DNA of 19,231 nt from Betaproteobacteria bacterium (GCA_009921765.1 RFXC01000061.1:1-19231); one strand, 5' to 3'; counted from the first letter of the stretch, positions 8,442-16,000 are shown. Numbers and translations are program-made. The notes: generated by a model from the letters alone, not told the origin.

Positions 8442-9311
8442 GTGAAATTCCCCGCCTCGCCCCGTGGCGCCGCGTGGCTGATGGTGGGCTGCGCCGTGCT
8501 CTGGAGCAGCGCCGGGGCGCTCACCCGCATGCTGGAAAACGCCCGCGGGTTCGAACTGAGCTTCTGGCGCAGTCTGTTTTGCGCCATCGCCATGTTGTTG
8601 ATTCTGACTGTGCAGGAGCGCGGCCGGCCGCTTGGGACGGTGCTCAAAATGGGTTGGACGGGCCTGTTCTCCGGGCTGATGTGGGCGGTGATGTTCACCT
8701 GCTTCATGATCGCGCTCACGCGGACCAGCGTCGCCAACACGCTCCTGGTGATCGGCTTGGCGCCGCTCCTCGCCGCCCTGCTTGCCCGCATCGTTCTGGG
8801 CCAGACCATCCGCCGCATCACCTGGGCGGCGATCATCGCAGCGGGCGCGGGTATCTGGTGGATGGTGCACGAGGCGATCTCGGTCGATGGCCTCACGGGC
8901 ATTCTCATTGCGCTGGGCGTACCGCTCGCCTCGGCTATCAACCTGGTCACCCTCAGACGGGTTCACGCCGAACTCGATCTCGCGCCGGCGGTTCTGCTGG
9001 GCGCCCTGATCTCTTGCGCGGCCATGCTGCCGCTTGCCTGGCCGCTTGCCACCGGTGGACGCGATCTACTCATCCTTGCCTTCCTCGGAGCATTTCAACT
9101 CGCGCTGCCATGCTGGCTGATGGTGCGTGCACTCGCCTGGTTGGCGCCTCATGAAGTGGCGTTGATCGCGCTCCTCGAGGTGGTGCTGGGCCCGCTCTGG
9201 GCCTGGCTGTTCGTGGGTGAGGCCACACACGCCGCCACCTTGCAGGGCGGCGTGGTGGTGCTTGCCGCACTGGTGGTCAATACCCTGGCCACGAGAAGTT
9301 CGCCGCGCTGA
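8442..9311 (+). CDS. EamA/DMT-family transporter (first copy)
   Basis: Inner-membrane drug/metabolite transporter superfamily protein with about ten hydrophobic segments in two EamA repeats. Examples are AAWLMVGCAVLWSSAG, LFCAIAMLLILTV, TLLVIGLAPLLAALLA, and the second-half LLGALISCAAMLPLAWPLA and VALIALLEVVLGPLWAWLF. The conserved repeat-2 segment EVVLGPLWAWLFVGE is typical. Substrate unknown. The frame is open from ATG 8325 (328 residues), and ATG 8403 is also possible. I prefer GTG 8442 (289 residues) because the first membrane helix starts about 10 codons later, earlier codons read as polar non-family sequence, and GGGAAA lies upstream of the GTG. It is divergent from dnaE with about 170 bp between starts. 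It is not closely similar by eye to the second EamA gene at 14947-15888. Confidence 0.83.
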   Translation: MKFPASPRGAAWLMVGCAVLWSSAGALTRMLENARGFELSFWRSLFCAIAMLLILTVQERGRPLGTVLKMGWTGLFSGLMWAVMFTCFMIALTRTSVANTLLVIGLAPLLAALLARIVLGQTIRRITWAAIIAAGAGIWWMVHEAISVDGLTGILIALGVPLASAINLVTLRRVHAELDLAPAVLLGALISCAAMLPLAWPLATGGRDLLILAFLGAFQLALPCWLMVRALAWLAPHEVALIALLEVVLGPLWAWLFVGEATHAATLQGGVVVLAALVVNTLATRSSPR

Positions 9312-9340
9312 GCGGTACCGCGGGCCTGGCGCGGGCTCAG
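9308..9340. terminator. Bidirectional hairpin spanning two convergent stop codons
   Basis: CTGAGC (9308-9313) pairs with GCTCAG (9335-9340), and directly inside it CCGCG (9318-9322) pairs with CGCGG (9330-9334) around a 7-nt loop. Together they form an 11-bp stem with one 4-nt bulge (GGTA). The structure contains both the EamA stop (9309-9311) and the flavodoxin-family stop (9337-9339). There is no T-tract, so it may act as an mRNA 3'-end protector or attenuating structure rather than a classic intrinsic terminator. Confidence 0.45.
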
Positions 9341-9897
9341 CGCGCGCGGGCGCGCGCAAACATCGCGATCCGCTCACCGTAGGCGCGCGCCGTATCCAGA
9401 TCGCCCTGGGGCGGGCTCTGCTCGGGTGGCAGGTTGTCCGCCTGCGCCATGACGCCGATCGTCGAACCAATCCGGTTCATCTGCTCGGGCGCACCCGCTG
9501 TGGCCGAAGGCATCATGGCGTTACCGACCCAGACCATTCCGTGTTGCATGGCAAGGGTGACGAAGTACATGAGGGTTGAGTATTTATCGCCACTCATGGC
9601 AAGCGAGCAGGTGAAGCCTCCCGCCAGTTTGTCCTTCCAGGCCTGGGAGAACCAGACCCGGGACGTCGCGTCAGCGAAGGTCTTGAAGACGCCCGAGGGC
9701 CCGCCCATGTAGGTGGGCGCACCGAAGACAATCGCGTCGGCTTCGGCCAGCAGCTCCCAGCCGGGATCGTCGATGGTGCTGACATCGAGCCATTGGGCAC
9801 GAGTGCCGGTTACCGATGCGGCGCCTTCCCGGAGCGCCTGTGCAACCCGGCGCGTGTGGCCGTAGCCGGAGTGGTAGGCAATGACGACGAGCGACAT
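9337..9897 (-). CDS. Flavodoxin-fold NAD(P)H-dependent oxidoreductase (WrbA-like)
   Basis: 186-residue flavodoxin-fold protein predicted to bind FMN and carry out quinone- or flavin-type reductions in the cytoplasm. The FMN phosphate loop is HSGYGHTRRVA (9-19). The second FMN-contact loop is GAPTYMGGPSGVFKTF (59-74), where WrbA proteins have a closely similar PTRFG-type loop. The third is the SLAMSGDKYSTL region. It is shorter than or equal to typical WrbA (about 200), and I would not assign the name wrbA outright. The start has a good Shine-Dalgarno, AGGAG on the - strand (9907-9911), 9 nt before the ATG. It lies 17 bp downstream of the pirin gene, so the two are likely cotranscribed; a shared role in oxidant or quinone handling is inference. 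Confidence 0.85.
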   Translation of the reverse strand: MSLVVIAYHSGYGHTRRVAQALREGAASVTGTRAQWLDVSTIDDPGWELLAEADAIVFGAPTYMGGPSGVFKTFADATSRVWFSQAWKDKLAGGFTCSLAMSGDKYSTLMYFVTLAMQHGMVWVGNAMMPSATAGAPEQMNRIGSTIGVMAQADNLPPEQSPPQGDLDTARAYGERIAMFARARAR

Positions 9898-9914
9898 GGT
9901 GCGCGTCTCCTGGG

Positions 9915-10613
9915 TCAGGGCAGATCGAAAACCAGCACTTCGGCCGCACTACCCGATTCAAGCGTCAGTTCGGATTCGTCAATCAGCATCGCCGCATCGC
10001 CCGCACCAAGCGGCCTGCCATTGACGTGAAGCGCGCCTCGGGCCACGTGAACATAAATTCGGCGGCTGGCATCGAGCGTGCGCCGCTCCTGCTCGGCACC
10101 GTCGAAGCGCCCGGCCCACAGTCGTACGTCCTGGCAAATGTGCACCACGCCATCTTCGGTGCTGCCCGAGGCGATGAGTGCGAGTCGACCGCGGCGCGAT
10201 CTGTCATCGATCAGACACTCCTGATAGCCAGGTTCGACAGCCAGACGATCCGGTGTGATCCAGATCTGCAGCATGTGGGTGGTGATGGCGGACTCGCGAT
10301 TGTGTTCCGAGTGCATCACACCCGTTCCAGCGCTCATTTTCTGGACGCTGCCCGCCCGGATCACAGACGAATTGCCCATGCTGTCTCGATGCGTGATCGC
10401 GCCCTCCAGCACATAGGTGATGATCTCCATGTCACGGTGACCATGCATGCCAAAGCCCGTGCCAGGCGCGATCCAGTCTTCATTGATCACCCGAAGGGGA
10501 CCAAAATTCATATGCGCGGGGTCTTGATACGAGGCAAACGAGAAGCTGTGCCGCGATTTCAGCCAGCCAAGATCAGCCTGGCCGCGTTCGTCGGAACGTC
10601 GGATCGTGAACAT
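9915..10613 (-). CDS. Pirin-family bicupin protein (YhhW-like)
   Basis: 232-residue cupin protein of the pirin family; E. coli YhhW, a quercetin 2,3-dioxygenase in vitro, has 231. Metal ligands are H57 and H59 in MHGHRDME and H101 and E103 in MHSEHN, matching the Fe-binding set of human pirin and YhhW. The N-terminal signature RSDERGQADLGWLKSRHSFS is intact up to the FGPLRVINEDW block. The true substrate of bacterial pirins is usually unknown. I chose ATG 10613 because FTIRRSDERG is the normal family start. The frame extends to 10661, but those 16 extra codons would run through an inverted repeat and show no similarity. No clear Shine-Dalgarno precedes 10613. First gene of a probable two-gene unit with the flavodoxin-like gene. 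Confidence 0.9.
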   Translation of the reverse strand: MFTIRRSDERGQADLGWLKSRHSFSFASYQDPAHMNFGPLRVINEDWIAPGTGFGMHGHRDMEIITYVLEGAITHRDSMGNSSVIRAGSVQKMSAGTGVMHSEHNRESAITTHMLQIWITPDRLAVEPGYQECLIDDRSRRGRLALIASGSTEDGVVHICQDVRLWAGRFDGAEQERRTLDASRRIYVHVARGALHVNGRPLGAGDAAMLIDESELTLESGSAAEVLVFDLP

Positions 10614-10633
10614 GGGGGTGCACCGTTCATGAG

Positions 10634-10655
10634 TCCGGAACGCCTTCGTTCCGGA
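10634..10655. promoter_or_regulatory. Perfect 9-bp inverted repeat upstream of pirin gene
   Basis: TCCGGAACG (10634-10642), a 4-nt spacer CCTT, then CGTTCCGGA (10647-10655). It lies 20 bp upstream of the pirin start in the 138-bp gap before the divergent gluQ. It could be an operator for a dimeric repressor or a hairpin in the pirin mRNA leader; the sequence cannot separate these. Confidence 0.5.
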
Positions 10656-10677
10656 ATGCAAGGGTTGAACATTGCAT
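10656..10677. promoter_or_regulatory. Second dyad, abutting the first, in the pirin-gluQ gap
   Basis: ATGCAA (10656-10661) and TTGCAT (10672-10677) form a 6-bp inverted repeat with a 10-bp spacer, starting at the base after the first repeat ends. Centre-to-centre distance between the two dyads is 22 bp, about two helical turns, which would suit side-by-side dimer binding. Regulatory meaning is inference. Confidence 0.35.
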
Positions 10678-10751
10678 CAGTGTAAAGACGAGCGGATCGT
10701 GACCGAAAAGAAGCCGACGACGCGAACGCTGATTTACCGGACCCCTGACGC

Positions 10752-11771
10752 ATGACCCCGCTCAGTCCATCAACCGTCCCTCAACCGACCGCAGCCGCCG
10801 GCTACATCGGTCGGTTCGCACCCTCGCCCACCGGCCCGCTTCACGCGGGATCGCTGGTTGCCGCGCTCGCCAGTTACCTCGACGCCCGCGCCCACCAGGG
10901 TCGGTGGCTGCTGCGCATCGAAGATATTGACACCCCTCGCGTTCAAAAGGGTGCCACCGAAGCCATCCTCGCAGTTCTCAGCCAGCTGGGTATGCAGCAC
11001 GATGGCGAGCCCAGCTTCCAGAGCGCCGGGCGAGCGCGCTACGCAGCCGCGCTCGATCGACTCCGGGCCGCCGGGCAGGTCTATCCATGCGGGTGCACGC
11101 GCGCCGAACTTGCCGACTCGCGCCTGAACTGGGGCACATCGGGTGGCGCCGACCGCGGCGCTGCCGCCAAACGATCGGCGCATGCGGGCGACGAGCCTCC
11201 GGGGCGCGAGCTGATCTATCCTGGCACCTGTCGTCATGGACTACCCAGCGGACGCAGCGCCCGCTCCTGGCGGGTGCGCGTGCCGGCGAGCCCGGTCCTG
11301 TGGCGCGACCGAAGCGGTCGAACACATCATGACGACCTTCAGTCCAGCGTGGGCGATTTCGTCGTCTACCGGGCCGATGGCATCTGGGCCTACCAGCTGG
11401 CGGTGGTGGTGGACGACGGCTTTCAATCAGTCACCGACGTGGTGCGCGGGTGTGATCTGGAGGGATCAACATCGCGACAAATCCACCTGCAACAGCTCCT
11501 GGGGCTACCCAGGCCACGCTATCTGCATATCCCGGTGGTCCTTGCTGCCAACGGACAGAAGCTTTCCAAGCAGACCGGCGCTGCGCCGATCGACCTCTCG
11601 CAACCGGTTCGGGTGTTGAACGACGCCATGAGGCACCTTGGGCTCGAACCGATTGAAACCGATTCGCTCACTACCTTCTGGGACCGCGCCACCGAGCGCT
11701 GGGCAACGAGCGCCTATCTGCAGGCGGCCACCCGCCCGGCGGCATCACCAGACGGCAGTCCCTGCGGTTAG
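10752..11771 (+). CDS. gluQ: Glutamyl-Q tRNA(Asp) synthetase
   Basis: Paralogue of the glutamyl-tRNA synthetase catalytic core that activates glutamate and attaches it to queuosine-34 of tRNA-Asp; there is no anticodon-binding domain. It has 339 residues (E. coli YadB about 300). The class I motifs are the HIGH equivalent HAGS in [14 protein letters not shown] (31-34) and the KMSKS equivalent KLSKQ (270-274). Zn-binding residues C113 and C115 in CGCTRAEL, with Y156 and C160 in YPGTC, fit YadB rather than Glt[18 protein letters not shown] (206-222) is the usual core block. An insertion of about 25 residues rich in Ala/Gly (124-148) lies between the Zn ligands and adds length. The stop overlaps the stop of the convergent rhlE by 3 bases (shared TTAG). 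Confidence 0.92.
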   Translation: MTPLSPSTVPQPTAAAGYIGRFAPSPTGPLHAGSLVAALASYLDARAHQGRWLLRIEDIDTPRVQKGATEAILAVLSQLGMQHDGEPSFQSAGRARYAAALDRLRAAGQVYPCGCTRAELADSRLNWGTSGGADRGAAAKRSAHAGDEPPGRELIYPGTCRHGLPSGRSARSWRVRVPASPVLWRDRSGRTHHDDLQSSVGDFVVYRADGIWAYQLAVVVDDGFQSVTDVVRGCDLEGSTSRQIHLQQLLGLPRPRYLHIPVVLAANGQKLSKQTGAAPIDLSQPVRVLNDAMRHLGLEPIETDSLTTFWDRATERWATSAYLQAATRPAASPDGSPCG

Positions 11772-13279
11772 CGCTTGAGGGGCTCACCGCCCAGAAGCAC
11801 GGCAACCCGACGCGCAGGGCGACCCCCGGTTCGCGCGGGCGCAGGCGGCGGCGCTTCCGCCGCTCCCGCAGCTGGCAAAGCCGGCTCATAGGGTTTGAGA
11901 AAGAAAGGGTCAACGTTGACCGTAGCGGCCGTTGATGCCCGTCGATCCGGGGACCGCGCCACGCGATCGTCGCGGCCACGACGGGGGGGACGATCATCGA
12001 AGTCCCGTTGATGACGTCCGGCGCGCTCGGTGTCATCAGAGGCCGGACGATCAACCACCAGCGTGCGCACCTCGAGCTTGCGCTTGAGGAGTTTCTCAAT
12101 GTCCTGATGCAGCCGTTCGTCATCGCCCGTCATGAGCGACAAGGCAAGCCCGCTTGCGCCTGCGCGACCGGTGCGACCGATTCGGTGCACATAGTCTTCG
12201 GGGCTGTAGGGCAGGTCGTAGTTGATGACTGCGGGCAGTTCGGCGATATCGAGCCCGCGCGCAGCCACATCGGTTGCCACAAGCACGCTCACCTCACCCT
12301 TTTTGAAGCCTTCCAGCGTGGCAAGCCGCTCCTGCTGCGACTTGTCGCCATGAATGGCGCTGGCGTTGAGCCCATCGCGCTCGAGCTGACGCGCCAGTCG
12401 GCTGGCACCGATCTTGGTGTTGGTGAACACGATGACCTGGCTGATGGCACGATCTCGCACGAGTTGCGCCACGGCCGCGCGCTTGGACTCTGTATCGGCC
12501 ACGCGATAGACGACCTGCTCAACGGTGTCGGCCGCCGCATTGCGGCGCGCCACCTCGATCGAGATCGGATTTTTCAGGAAACTGGCGGCCAGCTTGCGGA
12601 TATCCTCGGAGAACGTTGCCGAGAACATGAGGTTCTGCCGCTTGGTTGGCAATGTATTGATGATCCGCTGGATATCGGGCAGGAAGCCCATGTCCAGCAT
12701 TCGATCTGCCTCGTCAAGCACCAGGATTTCTGCCTGCGCAAGCGTGACCGTGCGCTGGCCCAGATGGTCGAGGAGCCGCCCTGGCGTGGCGATCAGCACC
12801 TCGCACCCCTGGCGGAGCGCCGCGATCTGCGGCGCGATGTCCACACCGCCAAACACGACCGCGCTGCGCAGGTGGCTGTGACGCGCGTATTCGCGAACGT
12901 TCACGTAAATCTGGTCGGCGAGTTCGCGCGTCGGGGCAAGGATCAGCGCCCGCACGGGATGACGCGCAGGCGAGGCGCTCGCGTTGGCATGCTGCAGCAG
13001 ACGCTGAAGGATAGGAAGCGCGAATCCCGCAGTCTTGCCGGTACCAGTCTGTGCAGCCCCCATCACGTCATGACCCTGCAACACCACCGGGATGGCCTGC
13101 GCCTGAATCGGCGTGGGCTCGCGATAGCCCAATTCATGGACTGCTCGCAGGATGGGCTCTGCCAGCCCGAAGGACTGGAAAGTGATGGCAGGACCCGGCT
13201 CTGCGGATGGGGCCGCCGGCGCGGGCTCGCCGGGTTGCAGCGGGGGCGGTTCTTGAGCGACGGAAGGGGTGGTATTCAC
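11768..13279 (-). CDS. rhlE: RhlE-type DEAD-box ATP-dependent RNA helicase
   Basis: ATP-driven RNA unwinding protein associated with ribosome assembly and RNA turnover. It has 503 residues from GTG 13279. Motifs: upstream F (34-37), Q motif with PTPIQ (55-59), Walker A AQTGTGKT (76-83), PTREL (116-120), TPGR (165-168), DEAD (189-192), SAT (220-222), ARGLDI (340-345) and HRIGRTGR (365-372). The C-terminal tail is basic and low-complexity, with [10 protein letters not shown] followed by [11 protein letters not shown], an ending I recognise from betaproteobacterial RhlE. The frame is open to 13408, but GTG 13279 has GAAGG 9 nt upstream and gives a normal N-terminus, while the extra 43 codons are atypical. 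The transcript probably has a long leader. Cold induction is a family-based guess. Confidence 0.9.
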   Translation of the reverse strand: MNTTPSVAQEPPPLQPGEPAPAAPSAEPGPAITFQSFGLAEPILRAVHELGYREPTPIQAQAIPVVLQGHDVMGAAQTGTGKTAGFALPILQRLLQHANASASPARHPVRALILAPTRELADQIYVNVREYARHSHLRSAVVFGGVDIAPQIAALRQGCEVLIATPGRLLDHLGQRTVTLAQAEILVLDEADRMLDMGFLPDIQRIINTLPTKRQNLMFSATFSEDIRKLAASFLKNPISIEVARRNAAADTVEQVVYRVADTESKRAAVAQLVRDRAISQVIVFTNTKIGASRLARQLERDGLNASAIHGDKSQQERLATLEGFKKGEVSVLVATDVAARGLDIAELPAVINYDLPYSPEDYVHRIGRTGRAGASGLALSLMTGDDERLHQDIEKLLKRKLEVRTLVVDRPASDDTERAGRHQRDFDDRPPRRGRDDRVARSPDRRASTAATVNVDPFFLKPYEPALPAAGAAEAPPPAPARTGGRPARRVAVLLGGEPLKR

Positions 13280-13620
13280 GCAGGAGGGCCTTCGCCTGGG
13301 GGTGTTCGGGTACGCATTTGCGCTGATCGTTCGCTGGTCGTTCGCTGATCGATCGCGCCTATGCTGGCCGCGCCTCAGGTCATCGACCTGACCAACCGAC
13401 CGGGTCAACCACCCAAGAGGAGTGGCCTGGGTTGTTGCGCTTGACCGAACGGACCCGACTCGGGGCTCGGTTAAATTGAACTAACCCGCTATTGTGCGCC
13501 CAGATCGACGCCAGACAAAACGACGACCTGATGATCGGACGCGCCGCCACGGTTGAGTGATGGCAAAAGCATCGCTGATCACGTGTCCGTCCATTGCGCG
13601 AACCACAGCATCATCGGTGA
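13280..13620. other. Divergent non-coding region between rhlE and the lipoprotein gene
   Basis: 341 bp without a convincing gene. It holds the presumed rhlE leader and promoter on the - strand and should hold the promoter of the + strand lipoprotein gene. I see imperfect direct repeats of a TCGTTCGCTG unit at about 13326-13347, a CCCGACTCGGG-type dyad near 13453-13464, and GGTTA/TAACC arms around 13469-13486. No tRNA or recognisable ncRNA was found by eye. Confidence 0.5.
13491..13518 (-). promoter_or_regulatory. Candidate sigma-70 promoter for rhlE
   Basis: On the - strand a -35-like TTGTCT (13518-13513) and a -10-like CACAAT (13496-13491) are separated by 16 bp; each matches consensus at 4 of 6 positions. 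Transcription would begin near 13484, giving a leader of about 205 nt before GTG 13279. Weak, and not unique at this stringency. Confidence 0.3.
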
Positions 13621-14217
13621 ATGTCGATTAATCCCCAGCGTTGCCAGCGCGCCCGCGTGTCGACGGCGTTGCTGATTTGTCTTGCCCTGCCAGCCTGTGG
13701 CTCGCTTTTGCCACGCGCAACTGACGAGACCCGAATGGCGTGGCAAGAATTCGATCAGGCTCGACAATCGATCGAACAGATCATTCCCTACCAGACCCGC
13801 CGTGCCGAGTTACTGTCGGATGGATTTGATCCCTATCGGAATCCAGCAGTGACCATATTGTCGTGGCCCGAATTGCTGCAGAAATTCGCGACGGCCGACG
13901 TGTTGAAAACTGGAATACTCGATTCAGGACTCCAGGCGTGCCTCGCCGCCGGCCGACGCTGCACCGGGTTATCAATCAGCGTTCGGCGAATTGCCCGCCA
14001 GCGGCAGGGCAATTTCTGGCTTGATTCGCTTTCTTTTCGACGGGAAGTGCTGGTGACAGGCTGGACATTCAACGCACTGATTGTGTTTCTCGATGATCTG
14101 GCGATTTACCGTGCGTTCGGAGGTCAACCAAAAATCGAAGAACTGTCAATTACCCGTAACCCGCTTGGACCGATTCAGGCGTGGGGGGACTCGGTGGGCG
14201 GGCTGCTGCTTCGATAG
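13621..14217 (+). CDS. Unassigned outer-membrane-type lipoprotein
   Basis: 198-residue protein that I cannot assign to a named function. A basic N-terminus (MSINPQRCQRAR) precedes a hydrophobic stretch and a lipobox LPAC, with the lipidated Cys at 26, so it should be cleaved by signal peptidase II and anchored in a membrane facing the periplasm. The residue after Cys is Gly, not Asp, which fits outer-membrane sorting. The mature part starts with a helical-looking segment (TRMAWQEFDQARQSIEQI), then IPYQTRRAELLSDGFDPYRNP, two further cysteines (about 105 and 112) that could form a disulfide, and a C-terminal NPLGPIQAWGD. It looks like a conserved single-domain family. GC content is visibly lower than in the neighbouring enzymes. 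No clear Shine-Dalgarno; GTG 13657 is a less likely start. Confidence 0.72.
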   Translation: MSINPQRCQRARVSTALLICLALPACGSLLPRATDETRMAWQEFDQARQSIEQIIPYQTRRAELLSDGFDPYRNPAVTILSWPELLQKFATADVLKTGILDSGLQACLAAGRRCTGLSISVRRIARQRQGNFWLDSLSFRREVLVTGWTFNALIVFLDDLAIYRAFGGQPKIEELSITRNPLGPIQAWGDSVGGLLLR

Positions 14218-14410
14218 GTTGAGATAAAATAAAATTCATATTAATCATTGTCTTACAATAACCAATTAAAGCCGTGATTAATAAATGATCGCCTTAAAAA
14301 TATCAACCGAGGCTTAATCTGAAATTCTCCTTATTCATCAATTTATTGCGTCGAAAAACATAAACCTGATAAATTCACGGTTCTGTCATTTTCAATCCGG
14401 ATCGACAATC
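14218..14410. other. AT-rich upstream region of the H-NS-family gene
   Basis: In the 180 bases 14221-14400 I count 54 G or C (30%), against well over 60% in most of the window. It contains A/T runs, a short perfect dyad ATTGT-CTT-ACAAT (14247-14259) and several TTAAT/ATTAA words. No open frame is seen. Such DNA is a typical H-NS-family target and lies directly upstream of an H-NS-family gene, so autoregulation is a reasonable inference. Confidence 0.6.
14346..14374 (+). promoter_or_regulatory. Candidate sigma-70 promoter of the H-NS-family gene
   Basis: TTGCGT (14346-14351, 4/6 to TTGACA) and ATAAAT (14369-14374) are spaced by exactly 17 bp, with TG just before the -10. Predicted start is near 14381, leaving a leader of about 30 nt. 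It lies at the downstream edge of the AT-rich block, so a silencing protein spread over that block could cover it. Confidence 0.5.
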
Positions 14411-14776
14411 ATGGCCCGTAGCTACGAAGCAATTAAGAAGCAGATCGCGCGCCTTGAGGCGCAGGCAAAAGCGCTTGAATCCGCGCGCGATAACAAAAAG
14501 GTCCGTGCGGTGGCGCGCGTCAAGGCCTACATGAAAAAACTGGGAGTCTCGGTTCAGGATCTCGCTGACTCGAGCCCTCGCGCGAAGTCGGCCACCAAGG
14601 GTCGGGGTCGGGCTGCAGCCAAACCCAAATCAACCGTAGCGCCCAAGTTTCGCGATCCCGATAGTGGCGCCACCTGGACAGGTCGCGGTCGGCCCCCGGT
14701 ATGGCTCGCGCAGAAAATCGCGCAAGGCGCCACCAAAGAGCAGTTCCTCATCACGACCCAATCCACCCCGGCCTGA
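14411..14776 (+). CDS. H-NS/HvrA-family nucleoid-associated protein
   Basis: 121-residue DNA-binding protein of the short betaproteobacterial H-NS group (like BpH3/HvrA). N-terminal residues 3-45 (YEAIKKQIARLEAQAKALE onward) form a predicted oligomerising helix/coiled coil. A basic linker (about 55-75, with KGRGRAAAKPK) follows. The C-terminal DNA-binding domain is KFRDPDSGATWTGRGRPPVW (79-98), whose TGRGRPP loop inserts into the AT minor groove. It likely binds curved AT-rich DNA and silences it; the DNA just upstream is such a sequence. The small 19-base gap to the hairpin at 14795 region and then a tRNA suggests a monocistronic transcript. Start codon is clear; Shine-Dalgarno is weak. Confidence 0.92.
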   Translation: MARSYEAIKKQIARLEAQAKALESARDNKKVRAVARVKAYMKKLGVSVQDLADSSPRAKSATKGRGRAAAKPKSTVAPKFRDPDSGATWTGRGRPPVWLAQKIAQGATKEQFLITTQSTPA

Positions 14777-14784
14777 GGGGGAAA

Positions 14785-14814
14785 GGGCGCATCCCCGTTA
14801 GTGGGAAAGCGCCC
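14785..14814. terminator. Shared hairpin between the H-NS-family gene and the tRNA
   Basis: GGGCGC (14785-14790) pairs with GCGCCC (14809-14814), and inside it TCCC pairs with GGGA, giving a two-step stem. It lies 8 bp after the H-NS-family stop and 16 bp beyond the tRNA 3' end. Following bases are only modestly T-rich on either strand, so termination is plausible for both converging transcripts but not proven. Confidence 0.5.
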
Positions 14815-14830
14815 CGCCCTCTCTTGAGAT

Positions 14831-14909
<79 letters not shown>

Positions 14910-14946
14910 GCAGCGCCAATTGTAGACCGGCGTTCGATTCCTGAAC

Positions 14947-15888
14947 TCACCGGGTACTTCCAGACGCGGATCGAAGTCGGCGCTGATGCAGATTGTTCGC
15001 CCCCAGGGCAAGCACCACAAGTGCAGCGCCCACCAATTCGGCTGAGGTGAACTGCGCCCCCATCACCGCGAGAAGCCCAAACGCCACCACCGGCGTGAGG
15101 TTGCTGAGCAGCACCGAATTGAGCGCACCGATTCGGCGCAGGCTGATGTTCCAGAGAAAAATGGCCACCAGCGCTCCGAATATCGCGAGAAACGCGATTT
15201 TTCCGATGAGCGCGCCGTCCAGACTCGCTGGAAAATAGGTGGCGCCCGCAAGATGCGCGACCCACCAGACGGGCGTGGCCGCAGCCACGCCGAACAGGCA
15301 GGTGAGTGCCGAGATTCGCGCGCTCGACCAGTGCGAAATCGACCGCGTCGACACCGAATACGTGACCCAGGCAATCGAGCCCAGAAACACCAGCGTATTA
15401 CCAACAAATTCATCAACCGTGATCGACATATCGGTTGCAAACGCAGCCCCGCCGCGCGTCACCACCAGCATGACGCCCAAAAAAGCGACTGCGATGCATG
15501 CCAGCGTGAAACGTTCGGGACGTCGGCGCTCGAGGAGCCACTGAGCCAATACGGCAATGGCTGGTTGCAGCGCTCCGATAATGGCTGCCGACTCAGGTCG
15601 GGTGAGCGTCAAGCCGGCAAATACCAGCATCACCGATCCTGCGATACCCACGCCACCCGCAACCGACAAAACACGGAAATGCCCGGCGGGTGAGACGGCC
15701 GCCCATCCCTCTTTCCAGACGAGAAGCGCAACAAAGCCGAGCATGGCGGTCACATAACGCAGCAAGCCCAGCGAAAAGCCGTCGAGCTGCGCAAGGACCT
15801 GTTTTCCGAGGGGAATCTGGAATCCCCAGATCAGCACCGCGCCCAAAGCGGCGGCAACGCCTGCACCAAAATGCCCGCCGCTACTCAC
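14947..15888 (-). CDS. EamA/DMT-family transporter (second copy)
   Basis: 313-residue inner-membrane protein with ten predicted helices in two EamA repeats. The first helix is AALGAVLIWGFQIPLGK; the end of repeat 1 is SAAIIGALQPAIAVLAQWLLE; the end of repeat 2 is NSVLLSNLTPVVAFGLLAVMG. These P-containing helices are the usual EamA signature. Substrate unknown; candidates across the family include amino acids, nucleosides and metabolites. The start is GTG 15888 because the first helix begins about 12 codons later and there is no in-frame ATG nearby. A 7-codon open frame beginning ATG on the - strand ends in the TGA that overlaps this GTG, which may be chance. It lies 112 bp downstream of rpoD in the same direction, so partial read-through is possible. 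Confidence 0.87.
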   Translation of the reverse strand: MSSGGHFGAGVAAALGAVLIWGFQIPLGKQVLAQLDGFSLGLLRYVTAMLGFVALLVWKEGWAAVSPAGHFRVLSVAGGVGIAGSVMLVFAGLTLTRPESAAIIGALQPAIAVLAQWLLERRRPERFTLACIAVAFLGVMLVVTRGGAAFATDMSITVDEFVGNTLVFLGSIAWVTYSVSTRSISHWSSARISALTCLFGVAAATPVWWVAHLAGATYFPASLDGALIGKIAFLAIFGALVAIFLWNISLRRIGALNSVLLSNLTPVVAFGLLAVMGAQFTSAELVGAALVVLALGANNLHQRRLRSASGSTR

Positions 15889-16000
15889 CGCTCAGCAAAC
15901 CGCGCCATCAACCGCGAGACTGAGCGCTGCATCGCCATGAATGCCCAACCACAAACGGGAGGCTGTGCCCCGCCCTGACAAATGGCTGGTACCGACTGAC

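Noticed and set aside
8274..8966. 231-residue N-terminal extension of DnaE
   Set aside because: The extension is antisense to the EamA transporter, is rich in His/Gln/Arg shadow sequence, and the PHP domain starts at 8273.
12008..13348. 446-codon + strand open frame opposite rhlE
   Set aside because: Antisense to all helicase motifs; no independent start signal or domain.
15886..15909. 7-codon leader peptide before the second EamA gene
   Set aside because: It has no Shine-Dalgarno and no regulatory codon pattern; the overlap with the GTG start is probably chance.
15889..16000. rpoD terminator
   Set aside because: Only a 4-bp CGGG/CCCG stem followed by TTTGTGG is visible on the - strand; too weak to annotate.
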